From Verrucomicrobiales bacterium (GTDB lineage Bacteria; Verrucomicrobiota; Verrucomicrobiia; Verrucomicrobiales; DEV007): a stretch of DNA of 64,000 bases. The stretch is taken from positions 62,001-126,000 of the forward strand of contig DUBC01000008.1 in the NCBI GenBank assembly GCA_012960505.1, given 5' to 3'. The position numbers were made by a program, and so were the translations under genes. The notes beneath the pieces are model-generated. The model was not told the origin of the DNA. It worked only from the letters and a program-made list of their open reading frames with translations, and searched no databases. How positions within the stretch are numbered: the first letter of the stretch is position 1; each line of letters begins with the position of its first letter. This document shows, piece after piece, positions 44,642 to 54,899 of the stretch.

Positions 44642-47011
44642 ATGAAGCAATCTCTATATATATTCATTGTCCTGACAATCTACTTTCCCAATCTCTGTTG
44701 CGGCCAACTACCCTCTTATGAAGATGATCCTTTCCGACAAATTCATGAATTGCTGCCTACTCCAAATGAATCTCGATTAGCCTCTGGATCACCCGGTCCT
44801 AATTACTGGCAACAAAAAGTAGATTACGACATTAAGGTTTTATTGGATGACACAAAACAACAATTAAAAGGTTCAGAAACTATTTCCTATAGGAACAATT
44901 CTCCTCATACTCTTAAATATCTTTGGCTACAACTTGATCAGAACCGATTCGCTCCTGATTCAGATGAGTCATTGACTCAGGAAGCACCCAATTTGGATGG
45001 GATTAGTTTCAATGGATTAAGGTCCCAACTTTACCGTCAATCTTTTGACGGAGGGTACAAAATTAAACAGGTACTGAATAGTAAAAGGAAACCATTAAAG
45101 ACCCAAATAGTGGGAACAATGATGAGAATTGACCTTCAAAAACCGCTGCAGCCAAAATCAAAATTCATCTTTAGCGTTGAATGGGAATATAACATCATCG
45201 ACGCCGATCTTAATCGGGCACGGGGAGGTTACGAATTTTTCAAAAAAGACAAAAACTATATCTATGAACTGGCGCAGTGGTTCCCAAGAATGGCTTCCTA
45301 TACAGATTATACAGGGTGGCAACACAAGCAGTTTCTAGGAAGTGGAGAATTCACTCTTGAATTTGGTAATTACAGAGTAGAAATAACGGCCCCATCCGAC
45401 CACATTGTAGCAGCAACAGGAGAACTACAAAATCCACAACAAATACTCAGCAAGGAGCAAAATCAACGTTGGGAAGAAGCGCTAAAAACCGGAGAAATCA
45501 CCTTCATTGTCAATCCAGAGGAAGCAAAAAAAACTCAGAAGAATAAAGCCAAACCAAAAAGTACTAAGACTTGGATTTTTAAAGCAGAAAACGTCAGAGA
45601 CTTTGCCTGGGCTTCTTCGAGAAAATTCATTTGGGATGCAAAATATCATGAATTTGCACCTGAGAAACGCGCCTGGGCAATGTCCTTCTATCCAAATGAA
45701 GCCGAACCTCTCTGGAGCAAATATTCAACTGCCTCAATAACCCATACCCTTGACATCTATTCAAAATTCACCTTCGACTATCCATATCCCGTAGCAATAA
45801 GTGTGAATGGACCAGTTTTTGGTATGGAGTATCCGATGATTTGCTTCAACGGACCGAGGCCAGAAGAAGACGGCACTTATTCAGAAGGAACTAAGAATGC
45901 CCTGATAGGAGTAATCATCCACGAAGTGGGCCATAATTGGTTTCCTATGATTGTCAATTCTGATGAGAGGCAATGGACATGGATGGATGAAGGCCTTAAT
46001 TCATTCCTGCAATTTCTAGCCCAAGCAGAATGGCAACAAAAATGGTCATCTGGAAGAGGTAAACCAAAGAGCATCACAAGTTATATGGCTAGCAGCAAAC
46101 AGAGACCCATAATGACAAATTCAGAATCGATACATCAGTTCGGCAACAATGCCTATAGCAAACCCGCTGCAGCACTAAACGTGTTAAGAGAAACTATACT
46201 TGGACGTGACTTGTTTGACTTTGCTTTTAAAGAATACTCGACCCGGTGGATGTTTAAAAGACCAGAACCTGCTGATTTTTTCCGAAGCATGGAAGACGCT
46301 TCTGGCGTGGACCTCGATTGGTTCTGGCGAGGATGGTTCTACACGACAAAGAAAGTTGACGTAGCCATGAAGTCTTTACGGCTTTATCAGATTGACACCA
46401 AGGATCCAGACATTGAAAAACCAATCAAAAAAGAAGAAAGAGAAGAAAATGAGGCTAAGGATCTCATTGATTTAAGGAATAGGCCCTTACCAAAATCAGT
46501 AGATAAAAACAGAGAACTTCTCGATTTTTATAACAAATTTGACCCACTTGATGTAACTGAAAGCGACCGTAGAGAATACAATAGTTTTATAAAGGGTCTT
46601 AAACCTGAAGAACTAAAATTACTGTCCCTTAGAAGGAAATTCTATGTCATTGAAATCGAAAACATTGGAGGACTCGTATCTCCAGTTATTCTCGATATTA
46701 GATATGCGGATGGAAAAAAATCGACCCTGGAAATTCCAGCTGAAATTTGGAAGAGAAACACAAAAACAATAAAAAAATTAGTCATCGCCAAAAAAGAGAT
46801 CACAAAAATTGAGATCGATCCAATGCTAGAGACTGCCGACACGGACAGAAACAATAATTATTGGCCTCCCCGTCCGATAGAGTCACGGTTTCAAATGCAA
46901 AAAAGAAAAAAAGAAAAAAATCCAATGCAAAAAGCTAAGGACGAAGAAAATCGTTCAAAAAAGCAAAAGAATGAAAAGAAAAAGAAAAGTTCTGAGAAGG
47001 ACTCACAGTAA
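44642..47011 (+). CDS. M1-family metallopeptidase (aminopeptidase-like)
   Basis: An exported zinc peptidase of 789 residues with a signal peptide (about 1-22, LCCGQ). The M1 catalytic core is present: the substrate-binding GMEYPMICFNGP region, HEVGHNWFPMI (His427, Glu428, His431) and the third ligand Glu450 in MDEGLNSF. N-terminal saddle-like and central domains look like the subgroup of large M1 peptidases common in Bacteroidota. The C-terminal tail of about 80 residues is Lys/Glu/Ser-rich. It overlaps the next gene by 41 bases. A role in peptide breakdown in the periplasm or outside is likely. Confidence 0.9.
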   Translation: MKQSLYIFIVLTIYFPNLCCGQLPSYEDDPFRQIHELLPTPNESRLASGSPGPNYWQQKVDYDIKVLLDDTKQQLKGSETISYRNNSPHTLKYLWLQLDQNRFAPDSDESLTQEAPNLDGISFNGLRSQLYRQSFDGGYKIKQVLNSKRKPLKTQIVGTMMRIDLQKPLQPKSKFIFSVEWEYNIIDADLNRARGGYEFFKKDKNYIYELAQWFPRMASYTDYTGWQHKQFLGSGEFTLEFGNYRVEITAPSDHIVAATGELQNPQQILSKEQNQRWEEALKTGEITFIVNPEEAKKTQKNKAKPKSTKTWIFKAENVRDFAWASSRKFIWDAKYHEFAPEKRAWAMSFYPNEAEPLWSKYSTASITHTLDIYSKFTFDYPYPVAISVNGPVFGMEYPMICFNGPRPEEDGTYSEGTKNALIGVIIHEVGHNWFPMIVNSDERQWTWMDEGLNSFLQFLAQAEWQQKWSSGRGKPKSITSYMASSKQRPIMTNSESIHQFGNNAYSKPAAALNVLRETILGRDLFDFAFKEYSTRWMFKRPEPADFFRSMEDASGVDLDWFWRGWFYTTKKVDVAMKSLRLYQIDTKDPDIEKPIKKEEREENEAKDLIDLRNRPLPKSVDKNRELLDFYNKFDPLDVTESDRREYNSFIKGLKPEELKLLSLRRKFYVIEIENIGGLVSPVILDIRYADGKKSTLEIPAEIWKRNTKTIKKLVIAKKEITKIEIDPMLETADTDRNNNYWPPRPIESRFQMQKRKKEKNPMQKAKDEENRSKKQKNEKKKKSSEKDSQ

Positions 47012-47516
47012 ACTATTGCCGTTTACTGTTTTTGCCTACTTATTGGTATATTCTATTATTCCGGCTAAAGCTCATCCGGTACACGCCACATTTGCGGAAG
47101 CAGTTTGGAATCCAAAAAAAAACTCAATTGAAGTCGCACTCAGAGTAAGAGTTGTTGATTTAGAATCAGCCTTATCTAAAGGGCTTAAAAAAATAATAGA
47201 TCTTAAAAAAACTGAAAATGTTGAAAAACATATCTGCTCTTATCTAAATCATAATTTTCATATTATCCTGCCCACAGGAAAAAAACTCATCCCAAAATGG
47301 TCAGATAAGGAAGTTGGAATTACAAATGCCTGGATATATTTCGAATTCCTATTGGGCTCCAAAATCAAACCAAACCAATGCAAAATAAAAAATACAATTT
47401 TTTGCAATGATCTTGAAGGACAAAAGAATGTCATTGAATACAGAGAAGGCAAACATAAAGAGATTTTCTCCTTTAAAAACGATACTAAAATAAGAGCGTT
47501 GATTTTAGATCAATAA
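46971..47516 (+). CDS. DUF6702-like exported protein
   Basis: A 181-residue protein whose start lies inside the end of the M1 peptidase gene, in another frame. A basic leader (KRKRKVLRRTHSK) and hydrophobic segment (LLPFTVFAYLLVYSI) precede HPVHATFAEAVWNPKKNSIEVALRVRVVDLESAL. That pattern (HPxHxxxxEixYN ... lEixvRvFvdDLE) fits DUF6702, a family of unknown function found mostly in Bacteroidota next to M1 peptidases, as here. The remaining sequence has many lysines and two conserved-looking cysteines. I infer that it and the peptidase act together. Confidence 0.68.
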   Translation: MKRKRKVLRRTHSKLLPFTVFAYLLVYSIIPAKAHPVHATFAEAVWNPKKNSIEVALRVRVVDLESALSKGLKKIIDLKKTENVEKHICSYLNHNFHIILPTGKKLIPKWSDKEVGITNAWIYFEFLLGSKIKPNQCKIKNTIFCNDLEGQKNVIEYREGKHKEIFSFKNDTKIRALILDQ

Positions 47517-47517
47517 T

Positions 47518-49254
47518 TCAAAGGGATTCGTCCCCTTCATCTAGGAAACTAGTCCTACAAAGGTCTGTATATAGACCTGATTGGGAAAGAAGTTCCTGAT
47601 GATTTCCACTTTCAATGACTGCACCATCTTTGAGCACATAAATTCGGTCAGCCCCACGGACCGTACTTAAACGATGAGCGATAACAAAGCTAGTTCTGTT
47701 TTGCATCAACCTTTCAAGAGCTTCCTGAATTAGCCTTTCAGTTTCAGTATCCACACTTGCCGTTGCTTCATCCAAGAGCAAAATTGGAGGGTTCCTAAGC
47801 AAGGATCGAGCCACGCTAACCCTTTGCTTCTCACCCACACTAAGCTTCACTCCGCGCTCACCTACCTGAGTATCTAAACCTTGAGATAATTGCTTCACAA
47901 AATCAAACGCATTTGCGACCCTCAGAGATTTCCACATTTGTTCATCAGTGGCTTCTCTGTTCGCGATCAATAAATTTTCTCTTACAGTCCCGTTAAAAAG
48001 GAAACTTTCCTGAGTCACGTATCCGATTGCCTTGCGAAGAGATCTTTTCTTAATCGAGTTAACTTCGACTCCATCCACAAGAATCTGCCCTTCATCGTAT
48101 TCATAAAATCGTGTTAACAAATTAATTAATGTCGTCTTGCCCGCTCCCGTTGGCCCCACTAACGCTATTGTTTGGCCTGGCTCGGCGATTAAATTAACTT
48201 TATTGATAGTGGATAAGTCTTCACCATAGCTAAAAGAAACACCACGATACTCAACATGCCCCTTAACGGGATCAGGCAATTCCTGACCTAATTCAAGGCC
48301 AGGTTCCTCTTCAGAATCTAATATTTCAAATACTCTCTCCCCCGCTGCTCGACCTGATTGTAACATTTGATTGAGCTGATGCAAACGACTGACAGGTTCA
48401 TAAAATAGCGTCAAATACAATAAAAATGCCGTTATCTCCCCAGGGGTCATGTCTCCATCAAGAGCTAGCTTTCCCCCAAATCCCATTACCAAAATAAAAC
48501 CGATTCCACCAACAAAACTCATGGTTGGATTATATATTGCCCATGCAAACATTGTACGAAGAGTGGCTTTACGAACCTTATCACTAGCAACATTGAACCT
48601 TTGATGTTCTTTCTTTTCCATTGTGTAAGCCTTAATCTGGCGAATACCGGAAATATTGTCATGAAGCAAAGCATTCATTTCCGATGTGGCTTTACGAACA
48701 GTTCTGTATCGATCTCTTGTTCTAGTATAAATGAGCGCACCAATAAACAATAGCGGCACTGGAACCAATGCCCACCAGGCAAGGGTAGGATTTATCCAGA
48801 ACATTACAAATCCCACAGCTATTATTTGTAATACAGCAACACCGCCTTGCTCAATTCCATCAATGAGAACTCTTTCCATGGCTGTCACATCTTCAGCCAC
48901 GCGAGTCATTATATCTCCCGTTGGTCGATTATCAAACCAGCGCAAGGGTAACCTTTGGAGCTTGTGGTAGAGATCACTTCTAATGTCGAAGATAACCTTT
49001 TGTTCGAAGGTGTTATTTAGCATAATACGTAACGAATTAAGTAAATCCCTTCCAAAATAAGCGACGCCTGCCAAAACTGTATATTTAACCAACAAATCAG
49101 CCCTTTGTTCAGGAACAGCCACATCGAGAATTAATCGCGCGACATTAGGAAAAACAATCGCGAGTAAAGTACCTACAATGGCACAAAGAAGCTGCAAGGA
49201 ACCAAGCTTCGGATAGCGCTTAAGATAGGAAAAAACACGTAAAATTGTTTTCAT
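47518..49254 (-). CDS. ABC exporter, MsbA-like (membrane and ATPase fused)
   Basis: A 578-residue half-transporter that would dimerise. The N-terminal part (about 1-320) has six membrane segments of the ABC exporter type I fold, with the intracellular loop region LQRLPLRWFDNRPTGDIMTRV. The ATPase part has Walker A ALVGPTGAGKTTLINLL, Q-loop VTQESFLFNGTV, signature LSVGEKQRVSVARSLL, Walker B ILLLDEATASVD and the H-loop IAHRLSTV. These features fit lipid or drug exporters such as MsbA; the substrate is unknown. It converges with the DUF6702 gene with one base between them. Confidence 0.92.
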   Translation of the reverse strand: MKTILRVFSYLKRYPKLGSLQLLCAIVGTLLAIVFPNVARLILDVAVPEQRADLLVKYTVLAGVAYFGRDLLNSLRIMLNNTFEQKVIFDIRSDLYHKLQRLPLRWFDNRPTGDIMTRVAEDVTAMERVLIDGIEQGGVAVLQIIAVGFVMFWINPTLAWWALVPVPLLFIGALIYTRTRDRYRTVRKATSEMNALLHDNISGIRQIKAYTMEKKEHQRFNVASDKVRKATLRTMFAWAIYNPTMSFVGGIGFILVMGFGGKLALDGDMTPGEITAFLLYLTLFYEPVSRLHQLNQMLQSGRAAGERVFEILDSEEEPGLELGQELPDPVKGHVEYRGVSFSYGEDLSTINKVNLIAEPGQTIALVGPTGAGKTTLINLLTRFYEYDEGQILVDGVEVNSIKKRSLRKAIGYVTQESFLFNGTVRENLLIANREATDEQMWKSLRVANAFDFVKQLSQGLDTQVGERGVKLSVGEKQRVSVARSLLRNPPILLLDEATASVDTETERLIQEALERLMQNRTSFVIAHRLSTVRGADRIYVLKDGAVIESGNHQELLSQSGLYTDLCRTSFLDEGDESL

Positions 49255-49356
49255 TTGAGAGAAATTATAACCAAAGAGAATCTAGGTCATCACTAAAAGT
49301 TTACCTACTAAAGAAAGCATTGGAATACTGACAGCAAAGAGCCAAATTTCACTATA

Positions 49357-51231
49357 GTGTCTAATCGTAATGTTTTTGTCAGACCAGAGAATAGCTTCTG
49401 GTACGCTCGTGGCAAATTGATACGCTTTATTATTCTGCTGGCCACGCTTTGCTGCATATCCTTTCTGTACTTCTCACAAAAACCATGGGAATTAGATAAT
49501 AATCATAGCAATGAGTTATATTCTCTGAACAATGATATAACCGTCGGTCTTTGGTATGGCTTTGCATCAAGCGCATTCATTGGAATTACTCTGATCTTCT
49601 CTTGGAAAAAATGGGCACAAAAAACTCATCACAAAGAACGAACTCTCAGTCCTAGTCCTGAAATTGAACATATCCGCCCAACTGTATTTTGGATTTTGCT
49701 TCTATTAATCATCTTATTGGGAGGGCACCTAAGATGGAATCTTGCTACAGGAAGTTTGTGGTGGGAAGAAATTAACTCAGTTAAAAACGCAACTCATGAA
49801 ACCTCATTTAACGAATGGAAAAAAACTTTGTGGATGTACCAGAAGCAAAATGAATGTCCTCCATTAGCCGCAGCAATAAAAACATCTCAAAGTATTTGGC
49901 CATCTAATAATCAATCCAACGAAGCTAAAATTGATGAATTATCAATTCGTGCGCCAATTTTTATTCTAAGTATTCTTTCCATTTTAATAATCGGTTTATT
50001 AGTCAAGCGCTGGGGGTTCAGCATAGGAGCTCTAGGATCAGCACTCTTCCTTGCGATGCATCCATGGCATATACGACATGGGACTGAAGTGGGCAGTGCC
50101 GGGATAATTATTTTTTTAACTTTACTTGGTTCTTTATGGTTAACTTATGCGATTAACGATAACAAAGAACGGTGGAGGTACTGGGTTTTGTTTGGAGCTA
50201 ACCAGCTAATGTTTGCATGGACAATTCCTGAAGGAATATTTTACGCCATAGGATTTAGTTTGTGCGGAATCGTATTAATTTTATCTCAAAACACAAATTT
50301 CTCCTACCGCTCACTATCCATTGGTCGGCTCATTGCCGTAAATGCCATGGCCTGCATGATATACCTTCCTATTTTCATGCCTAACATTATACAAATGTCT
50401 CGCTGGGAACCATTAGAAAACCCTCACTCATCTATTCTGCCAAACTTCAGCAATTCGATTGGCCAGTTACTATTTGGAATGGACATCAATCAATCTGAAA
50501 GCAATTTACCTTCAGTAGCAAAAGAATTGAAACGGAATCCGGTCATCGCTTCTACAATCTTATTAACAACATTCTTTGGTTTAGCTCTTGGCATTATTAG
50601 AACATGGATAAACCGAAAGGGTGCGGCAAAAATATTAATTACAATTATTATTTTAGGTTTTATGTCGATTCTAATTAATAGAATTACTGACACTTATCCT
50701 AATCACCACTTTATAACCCTCTCCCTGGTACCTTTAGCTATTGTATTAGGCATTGGATTTTCAGGGATTCTTCATGCGGAACAATCAAAATACTCATTTA
50801 ATTTTTTAATCAGTATACTTGTTGCTAGCCTTTATTTATACATTGCTCGTGAACCTAGAAACAGAACGCAAACACTTCCCTTTGCACCCTACAAGGATGT
50901 TGCACAGCATCTCAAACAAAGATCAGAAAGAGGCGAAAAAATGCATGTTGTTTGTTATGGATTCGGTGGGAATATGATGAAGTTTTATTACCCAAACTGC
51001 ACTTATGCTAAAAACAAAGAAGAGCTTTTATTGGAAATAGATAAATCAAAAAAGAATCAAAAAAAACTAACGATTATTTTAGGGTATTTTGAGATCAATA
51101 ATCAACACCCGGAACACCAAGACGGGCTTACAATCATTGAATCTAAAGAAAAATTCCATAAGTCCAGAGAATTTTTTGGACTAGAACCTCTGTTTAAATT
51201 TGAAGTAATTAGAGCTATCAACTCCTCTTAA
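49357..51231 (+). CDS. GT39/PMT-like multi-pass membrane glycosyltransferase
   Basis: A 624-residue membrane protein with about eleven hydrophobic helices and a C-terminal soluble domain from about residue 510. After the first helix a long luminal/periplasmic stretch holds an acidic WWEEIN motif, similar to the catalytic acidic residue region of dolichol-phosphate-mannose-type glycosyltransferases (GT39, PMT_2). Lipid-linked sugar transfer is thus likely, but specificity is unclear. The start is GTG at 49357, without evident ribosome-binding site. Its 3' end overlaps convergently the 3' end of leuD by 14 bases. Confidence 0.66.
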   Translation: MSNRNVFVRPENSFWYARGKLIRFIILLATLCCISFLYFSQKPWELDNNHSNELYSLNNDITVGLWYGFASSAFIGITLIFSWKKWAQKTHHKERTLSPSPEIEHIRPTVFWILLLLIILLGGHLRWNLATGSLWWEEINSVKNATHETSFNEWKKTLWMYQKQNECPPLAAAIKTSQSIWPSNNQSNEAKIDELSIRAPIFILSILSILIIGLLVKRWGFSIGALGSALFLAMHPWHIRHGTEVGSAGIIIFLTLLGSLWLTYAINDNKERWRYWVLFGANQLMFAWTIPEGIFYAIGFSLCGIVLILSQNTNFSYRSLSIGRLIAVNAMACMIYLPIFMPNIIQMSRWEPLENPHSSILPNFSNSIGQLLFGMDINQSESNLPSVAKELKRNPVIASTILLTTFFGLALGIIRTWINRKGAAKILITIIILGFMSILINRITDTYPNHHFITLSLVPLAIVLGIGFSGILHAEQSKYSFNFLISILVASLYLYIAREPRNRTQTLPFAPYKDVAQHLKQRSERGEKMHVVCYGFGGNMMKFYYPNCTYAKNKEELLLEIDKSKKNQKKLTIILGYFEINNQHPEHQDGLTIIESKEKFHKSREFFGLEPLFKFEVIRAINSS

Positions 51232-51847
51232 GGTATCCTAATTCAGTTACTAAATGAGCAATTGGCTCCTCAGCTTCTTGTAATTCTTCTATAGGATCCC
51301 ATTTTCCATTCATTAAAGCTTCTTTTGCTCCAGAAGGAATATTAACCGCGAATTTTAGATCGCCCGCGCAGACTTCAGAATTAACAACATCAATAGAAAT
51401 TTCAGTCTCTGGAACAACGCTAATCAGCTCAGTCAATGACTTTATACTTTCTTGTGTTGCTACAACACAAGGTATACCAAGAGCGCAACAATTTCCAAAA
51501 AATATCTCAGCAAAACTCTCGGCTATAACAGCTCTAAATCCATACCTATACAAAGCTTGTGGCGCATGCTCACGAGAGGATCCACAGCCAAAGTTAGCAT
51601 TAGAAATCAGAACTGATGCACCAAAATATCGCGGTTCATTAAGAGGGTGATTCTTATCATTACCATCTAAATCTTTTCGGACATCATAAAATAGGTATTC
51701 ACCCAATCCATCAAATGTTATACATTTCATGAACCTTGCCGGTATGATCCTGTCCGTATCAATATCGTTCCCCGGAACGTAAACTGACCGACCGTTAATT
51801 TTTCTTACTTTTTCTAGAGACATAAAAAATTGGCGCTTGGAAATCAC
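51218..51847 (-). CDS. leuD: 3-isopropylmalate dehydratase small subunit
   Basis: LeuD forms with LeuC the enzyme that isomerises 2- and 3-isopropylmalate in leucine biosynthesis. The 209-residue protein shows the swivel-domain motifs [46 protein letters not shown] and GIPCV. A GTG at 51847 overlaps the leuC stop by four bases (GTGA); an internal ATG at 51823 (MSLEKVRK) corresponds to the usual N-terminus, so the true start could be either. It is the second gene of a leuC-leuD operon. Confidence 0.95.
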   Translation of the reverse strand: MISKRQFFMSLEKVRKINGRSVYVPGNDIDTDRIIPARFMKCITFDGLGEYLFYDVRKDLDGNDKNHPLNEPRYFGASVLISNANFGCGSSREHAPQALYRYGFRAVIAESFAEIFFGNCCALGIPCVVATQESIKSLTELISVVPETEISIDVVNSEVCAGDLKFAVNIPSGAKEALMNGKWDPIEELQEAEEPIAHLVTELGYLKRS

Positions 51848-53262
51848 ACAGCATCAAATTGAAAAATTTCTCGAGCATCACTAACCTTTCCACTAACCGC
51901 AGCGGCAGCAACCATAACAGGACTCATTAAAATTGTCCTCCCAGTCGGGCTGCCTTGACGCCCCTTAAAATTTCTATTGGATGAACTAGCACACAATTGA
52001 TCGCCAACTAACTTGTCAGGATTCATAGCTAAACACATTGAACAACCTGCTGCCCGCCACTCAAATCCTGCATCACTAAAAATTTTATCCAAACCTTCTT
52101 GCTTGGCAATAGCATCAACGATTTGAGAACCGGGAACAGCAATAGCTTTCACGTCCGGAGACACCTTGTGACCTTTAATATACTTAGCCACTTCACGAAA
52201 ATCCGACAGTCTCCCATTAGTACAGCTACCCAAGAAAGCCACATCGATCTTGGTTCCTTTGATTGGCTGCCCCGGTTCAAGTTTCATATAACTAATTGCT
52301 TCCTGAATTGAAAGCCTCTCATTCTCATCAGTTTGCTCCATCGGATCCGGAATCTTACCTTCAATAGAAAACCCTTGATCCGGACTCACCCCCCAAGTCA
52401 CTGTGGGAGCAATGTCCTCGGCGCTAATATTAACGATATCATCATATGCACAATCTGGATCAGAAGCGATACTTTTCCATTTATCGACTACTGACTCCCA
52501 ATCATCATCTGAGGGAGCATAAGGACGACCCTTTAAATAATCGAAGGTCTTCTGATCTGGATTAACATATCCACACCGTGCACCACCCTCTATGGCCATG
52601 TTACAAACAGTCATACGCTCTTCCATAGAAAATGAGTCAAATAAGGATCCTCCATATTCATACGCATAACCAATTCCTCCCTTCGCTCCCAGTAAAGCAA
52701 TGATATGTAATGCTACATCTTTGGCATACACACCAGGACGCAAACTTCCCTCAACATTTATTCTTCTGACCTTAAGCTTTCCCAGTGCTATTGTCTGAGT
52801 CGCCAAAACGTCTCTGACTTGAGTAGTCCCAATTCCAAAAGCAATCGCTCCAAATGCTCCATGGGTAGCAGTGTGCGAATCTCCACAAGCAATAGTTGTT
52901 CCAGGCTGAGTAATTCCTTGTTCTGGACCCACTACATGCACTATTCCCTGCTTGCCAGTCGAAAGATCAAAGTAAGTAATACCAAATTCTTCAACATTCT
53001 TAGCTAACTCTTTAATCATTGCATCAGCCAATGGATCGCTAAACGGTTGTTCACGCTGATCAGTTGGGACAATATGGTCAACAGTTGCAAATGTACGTTC
53101 AGGATATTTAACCTTAATTCCAAGATCCCTCAGCATACCGAATGCCTGCGGAGAAGTTACTTCATGTATCAAATGGGTCCCAATGAGCAGTTGAGTCTGC
53201 CCATTAGCTAAAACGCGCACAGCATGAGCGTCCCAAACTTTCTGGAAAAGGTTCTTAGCCAT
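51844..53262 (-). CDS. leuC: 3-isopropylmalate dehydratase large subunit
   Basis: The aconitase-family large subunit of isopropylmalate isomerase, using a 4Fe-4S cluster. The 472-residue protein (ATG 53262) has the family signatures [37 protein letters not shown] and [15 protein letters not shown]; the three cysteines of the last two motifs hold the cluster. [17 protein letters not shown] near the C-terminus is also characteristic. No leader peptide or attenuator is visible upstream. leuA and leuB are not in this window. Confidence 0.97.
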   Translation of the reverse strand: MAKNLFQKVWDAHAVRVLANGQTQLLIGTHLIHEVTSPQAFGMLRDLGIKVKYPERTFATVDHIVPTDQREQPFSDPLADAMIKELAKNVEEFGITYFDLSTGKQGIVHVVGPEQGITQPGTTIACGDSHTATHGAFGAIAFGIGTTQVRDVLATQTIALGKLKVRRINVEGSLRPGVYAKDVALHIIALLGAKGGIGYAYEYGGSLFDSFSMEERMTVCNMAIEGGARCGYVNPDQKTFDYLKGRPYAPSDDDWESVVDKWKSIASDPDCAYDDIVNISAEDIAPTVTWGVSPDQGFSIEGKIPDPMEQTDENERLSIQEAISYMKLEPGQPIKGTKIDVAFLGSCTNGRLSDFREVAKYIKGHKVSPDVKAIAVPGSQIVDAIAKQEGLDKIFSDAGFEWRAAGCSMCLAMNPDKLVGDQLCASSSNRNFKGRQGSPTGRTILMSPVMVAAAAVSGKVSDAREIFQFDAV

Positions 53263-53522
53263 CAATAATTATGTTCTCCCTAAAAAAAAAGCGTATGAGG
53301 CTTAACCCAATTAGTGATGAGATTCAACAGATGATCACATTATCTGGGAGCTTTGGTATGGGCCCATTTATTAGTAAATTTCCAACAAACCTGATTTTTA
53401 AGGGTAAAAACCTCAGACATTCGCGATTATTAAGTGATTTTAACTATAAAATCAGCAACTAATAAAGGATTTCTAGAGTAAAAATGCCTTCAAATCTGAA
53501 TATTTCATTCCGTAAATAAATA

Positions 53523-53546
53523 AATATTTAATATCTATTAAATATT
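53523..53546. repeat. AT-rich palindrome upstream of a promoter
   Basis: AATATTTAA and TTAAATATT form perfect nine-base arms around a six-base spacer. It ends ten bases before the -35 element of the promoter at 53556-53584, a typical place for an activator site or UP-element. In the 300-base stretch from leuC to the small ORF this and the promoter are the only recognisable elements; a 63-codon ORF within the rest has no support as a gene. Confidence 0.4.
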
Positions 53547-53555
53547 AAGAAATCC

Positions 53556-53584
53556 TTGACGGTAACATATGCTAAGCAAATAAT
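53556..53584 (+). promoter_or_regulatory. Sigma70-type promoter, leaderless arrangement
   Basis: TTGACG (53556-53561) and AATAAT (53579-53584) are near-consensus -35 and -10 hexamers separated by the ideal 17 bases. Transcription would start about position 53591, on or next to the ATG of the small ORF at 53592. The resulting transcript would have essentially no 5' leader. This is a sequence match only. Confidence 0.5.
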
Positions 53585-53591
53585 ACAAGAA

Positions 53592-53789
53592 ATGAAAATA
53601 GGTATTTTACTGGCCAGTCCTACCCTGCGAAGCCGCATGCGAAGGAAAAGAATCAATGATGCCTTCATGCAATATGACCAGTTGAGCCTTACTCTTCAGG
53701 ACAAAGGATACCTTGAATTGGCTAAAAAAATTCTTTCATCTGACAATGTTGAATCACAAAAACCGTCAGATACAAAATTAGCTAAATAA
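53592..53789 (+). CDS. Small basic protein of unknown function
   Basis: A 65-residue ORF with ATG at 53592 (MKIGILLASPTLRSRMRRKR). It starts with a short hydrophobic segment, then a basic arginine cluster and amphipathic helices (NDAFMQYDQLSLTLQDKGYLELAKKIL). A promoter of near-consensus sequence ends eight bases upstream (see 53556-53584), so its mRNA may be leaderless. No family is recognised. It lies 45-75 bases upstream of the MetE-like gene in the same direction and may be co-transcribed with it. Confidence 0.5.
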   Translation: MKIGILLASPTLRSRMRRKRINDAFMQYDQLSLTLQDKGYLELAKKILSSDNVESQKPSDTKLAK

Positions 53790-53864
53790 CTAAGTAGAAT
53801 TCCAACAGCTAACCGCAGAATTCCAGATTGCGGCATGCTGATGTTAGGTCGATCTTCTGACGTC

Positions 53865-54893
53865 ATGAAAGATAAACCATTGCGCACAACAGTCATTGGC
53901 AGCTACCCATTTCCCAGTTGGCTTCATTTCGTAGGAAACAACCTAAATGAATTCGGTGCTAATGACATTGATGAAATTCAAAACGATGCAACCACATGCG
54001 CTGTCGCTGATCAACTTGATGCAGGACTTGATGTTATCACGGACGGCGAACAAACCCGTTTAGATTTTAATCTTTCTTTTTATGGACACTTGGAGGGAAT
54101 TGCTTTGGAACAAGAATCCCCAAGACTCTTCGGTCCCCCAGCCCACGATCAAAGAGGCAAGCACCACATAATTGGAGAACTTCAAGCAAATAACGGCCTC
54201 GGAGCAGTAGCTGAATTTGAAAGGCTAAAACAAATTGCCCCTAATGGGCACCCACTCAAAGTAAGTGTACCCGGACCCTTTACAATGAGCGGCCGATTGC
54301 TATCTAACACCGATTACACTGATCGTTATGCAATTACAGAAGCTTTGCTTCCTATGATCCGTAAAGAACTTGAAGATCTAGTCGCTGCTGGGTGTGAGGA
54401 AATTTGTGTCGATGAGCCCTCAATGAGTTGTTACGGGTATAAAGAGGACACAGCAAATTTTGTTGATATATTTAATCGTACAACAGAAACAATTTTTGGT
54501 AAGGCCAGACTCTGTACTCACCTTTGCTTCGGTAATTATAAAGGACACGCCGTAGGTTATCGTAGATATGAACCACTGTTCCCTGCATTCTTAGATCTTA
54601 AAGTTGATGAAATGCATCTTGAAATGGCCAATAGAGAATACGCCGAGCTTGAAATCATTGCTCAAGTTGCAGAAATTATGGACGTGGCAGTAGGAATCAT
54701 TGATGTAAAAAGTTATTTTATTGAACCTGTTGATTTTCTTGTCTCTAAAATCCGTGAATGCATAAAATATGCTAATCCAGAAAAACTTGTAATTGCCCCT
54801 GACTGCGGACTAAGTCAAACCGCAAGATGGGCGGCTAAACAAAAATTACAGAACATGTGCTCTGCTGCCAAAATTGTCAGGGATAGCCTTTAA
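53865..54893 (+). CDS. MetE catalytic-domain protein (core methionine synthase-like)
   Basis: A 342-residue protein from ATG 53865 (ATG 53835 would add ten residues) that corresponds to the C-terminal catalytic half of cobalamin-independent methionine synthase. TTVIGSYPFPSWL is the usual family start, SVPGPFTMSGRLL and ICVDEPSMSC follow. The zinc ligands are all present: LCTHLCFGNY (His and Cys), EMHLEMANREY (Glu) and IAPDCGLSQT (Cys). The N-terminal half of MetE is missing, as in the core-MetE families whose methyl donor may not be the usual folate. Whether it makes methionine here is unknown. The MBL-fold gene follows after six bases, so the two are co-transcribed. Confidence 0.86.
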   Translation: MKDKPLRTTVIGSYPFPSWLHFVGNNLNEFGANDIDEIQNDATTCAVADQLDAGLDVITDGEQTRLDFNLSFYGHLEGIALEQESPRLFGPPAHDQRGKHHIIGELQANNGLGAVAEFERLKQIAPNGHPLKVSVPGPFTMSGRLLSNTDYTDRYAITEALLPMIRKELEDLVAAGCEEICVDEPSMSCYGYKEDTANFVDIFNRTTETIFGKARLCTHLCFGNYKGHAVGYRRYEPLFPAFLDLKVDEMHLEMANREYAELEIIAQVAEIMDVAVGIIDVKSYFIEPVDFLVSKIRECIKYANPEKLVIAPDCGLSQTARWAAKQKLQNMCSAAKIVRDSL

Positions 54894-54899
54894 GAGAAA

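Noticed and set aside
53271-53462. 63-codon ORF on the plus strand upstream of leuC
   Set aside because: No ribosome-binding site, no recognisable protein features, and it overlaps the probable leuC promoter region.
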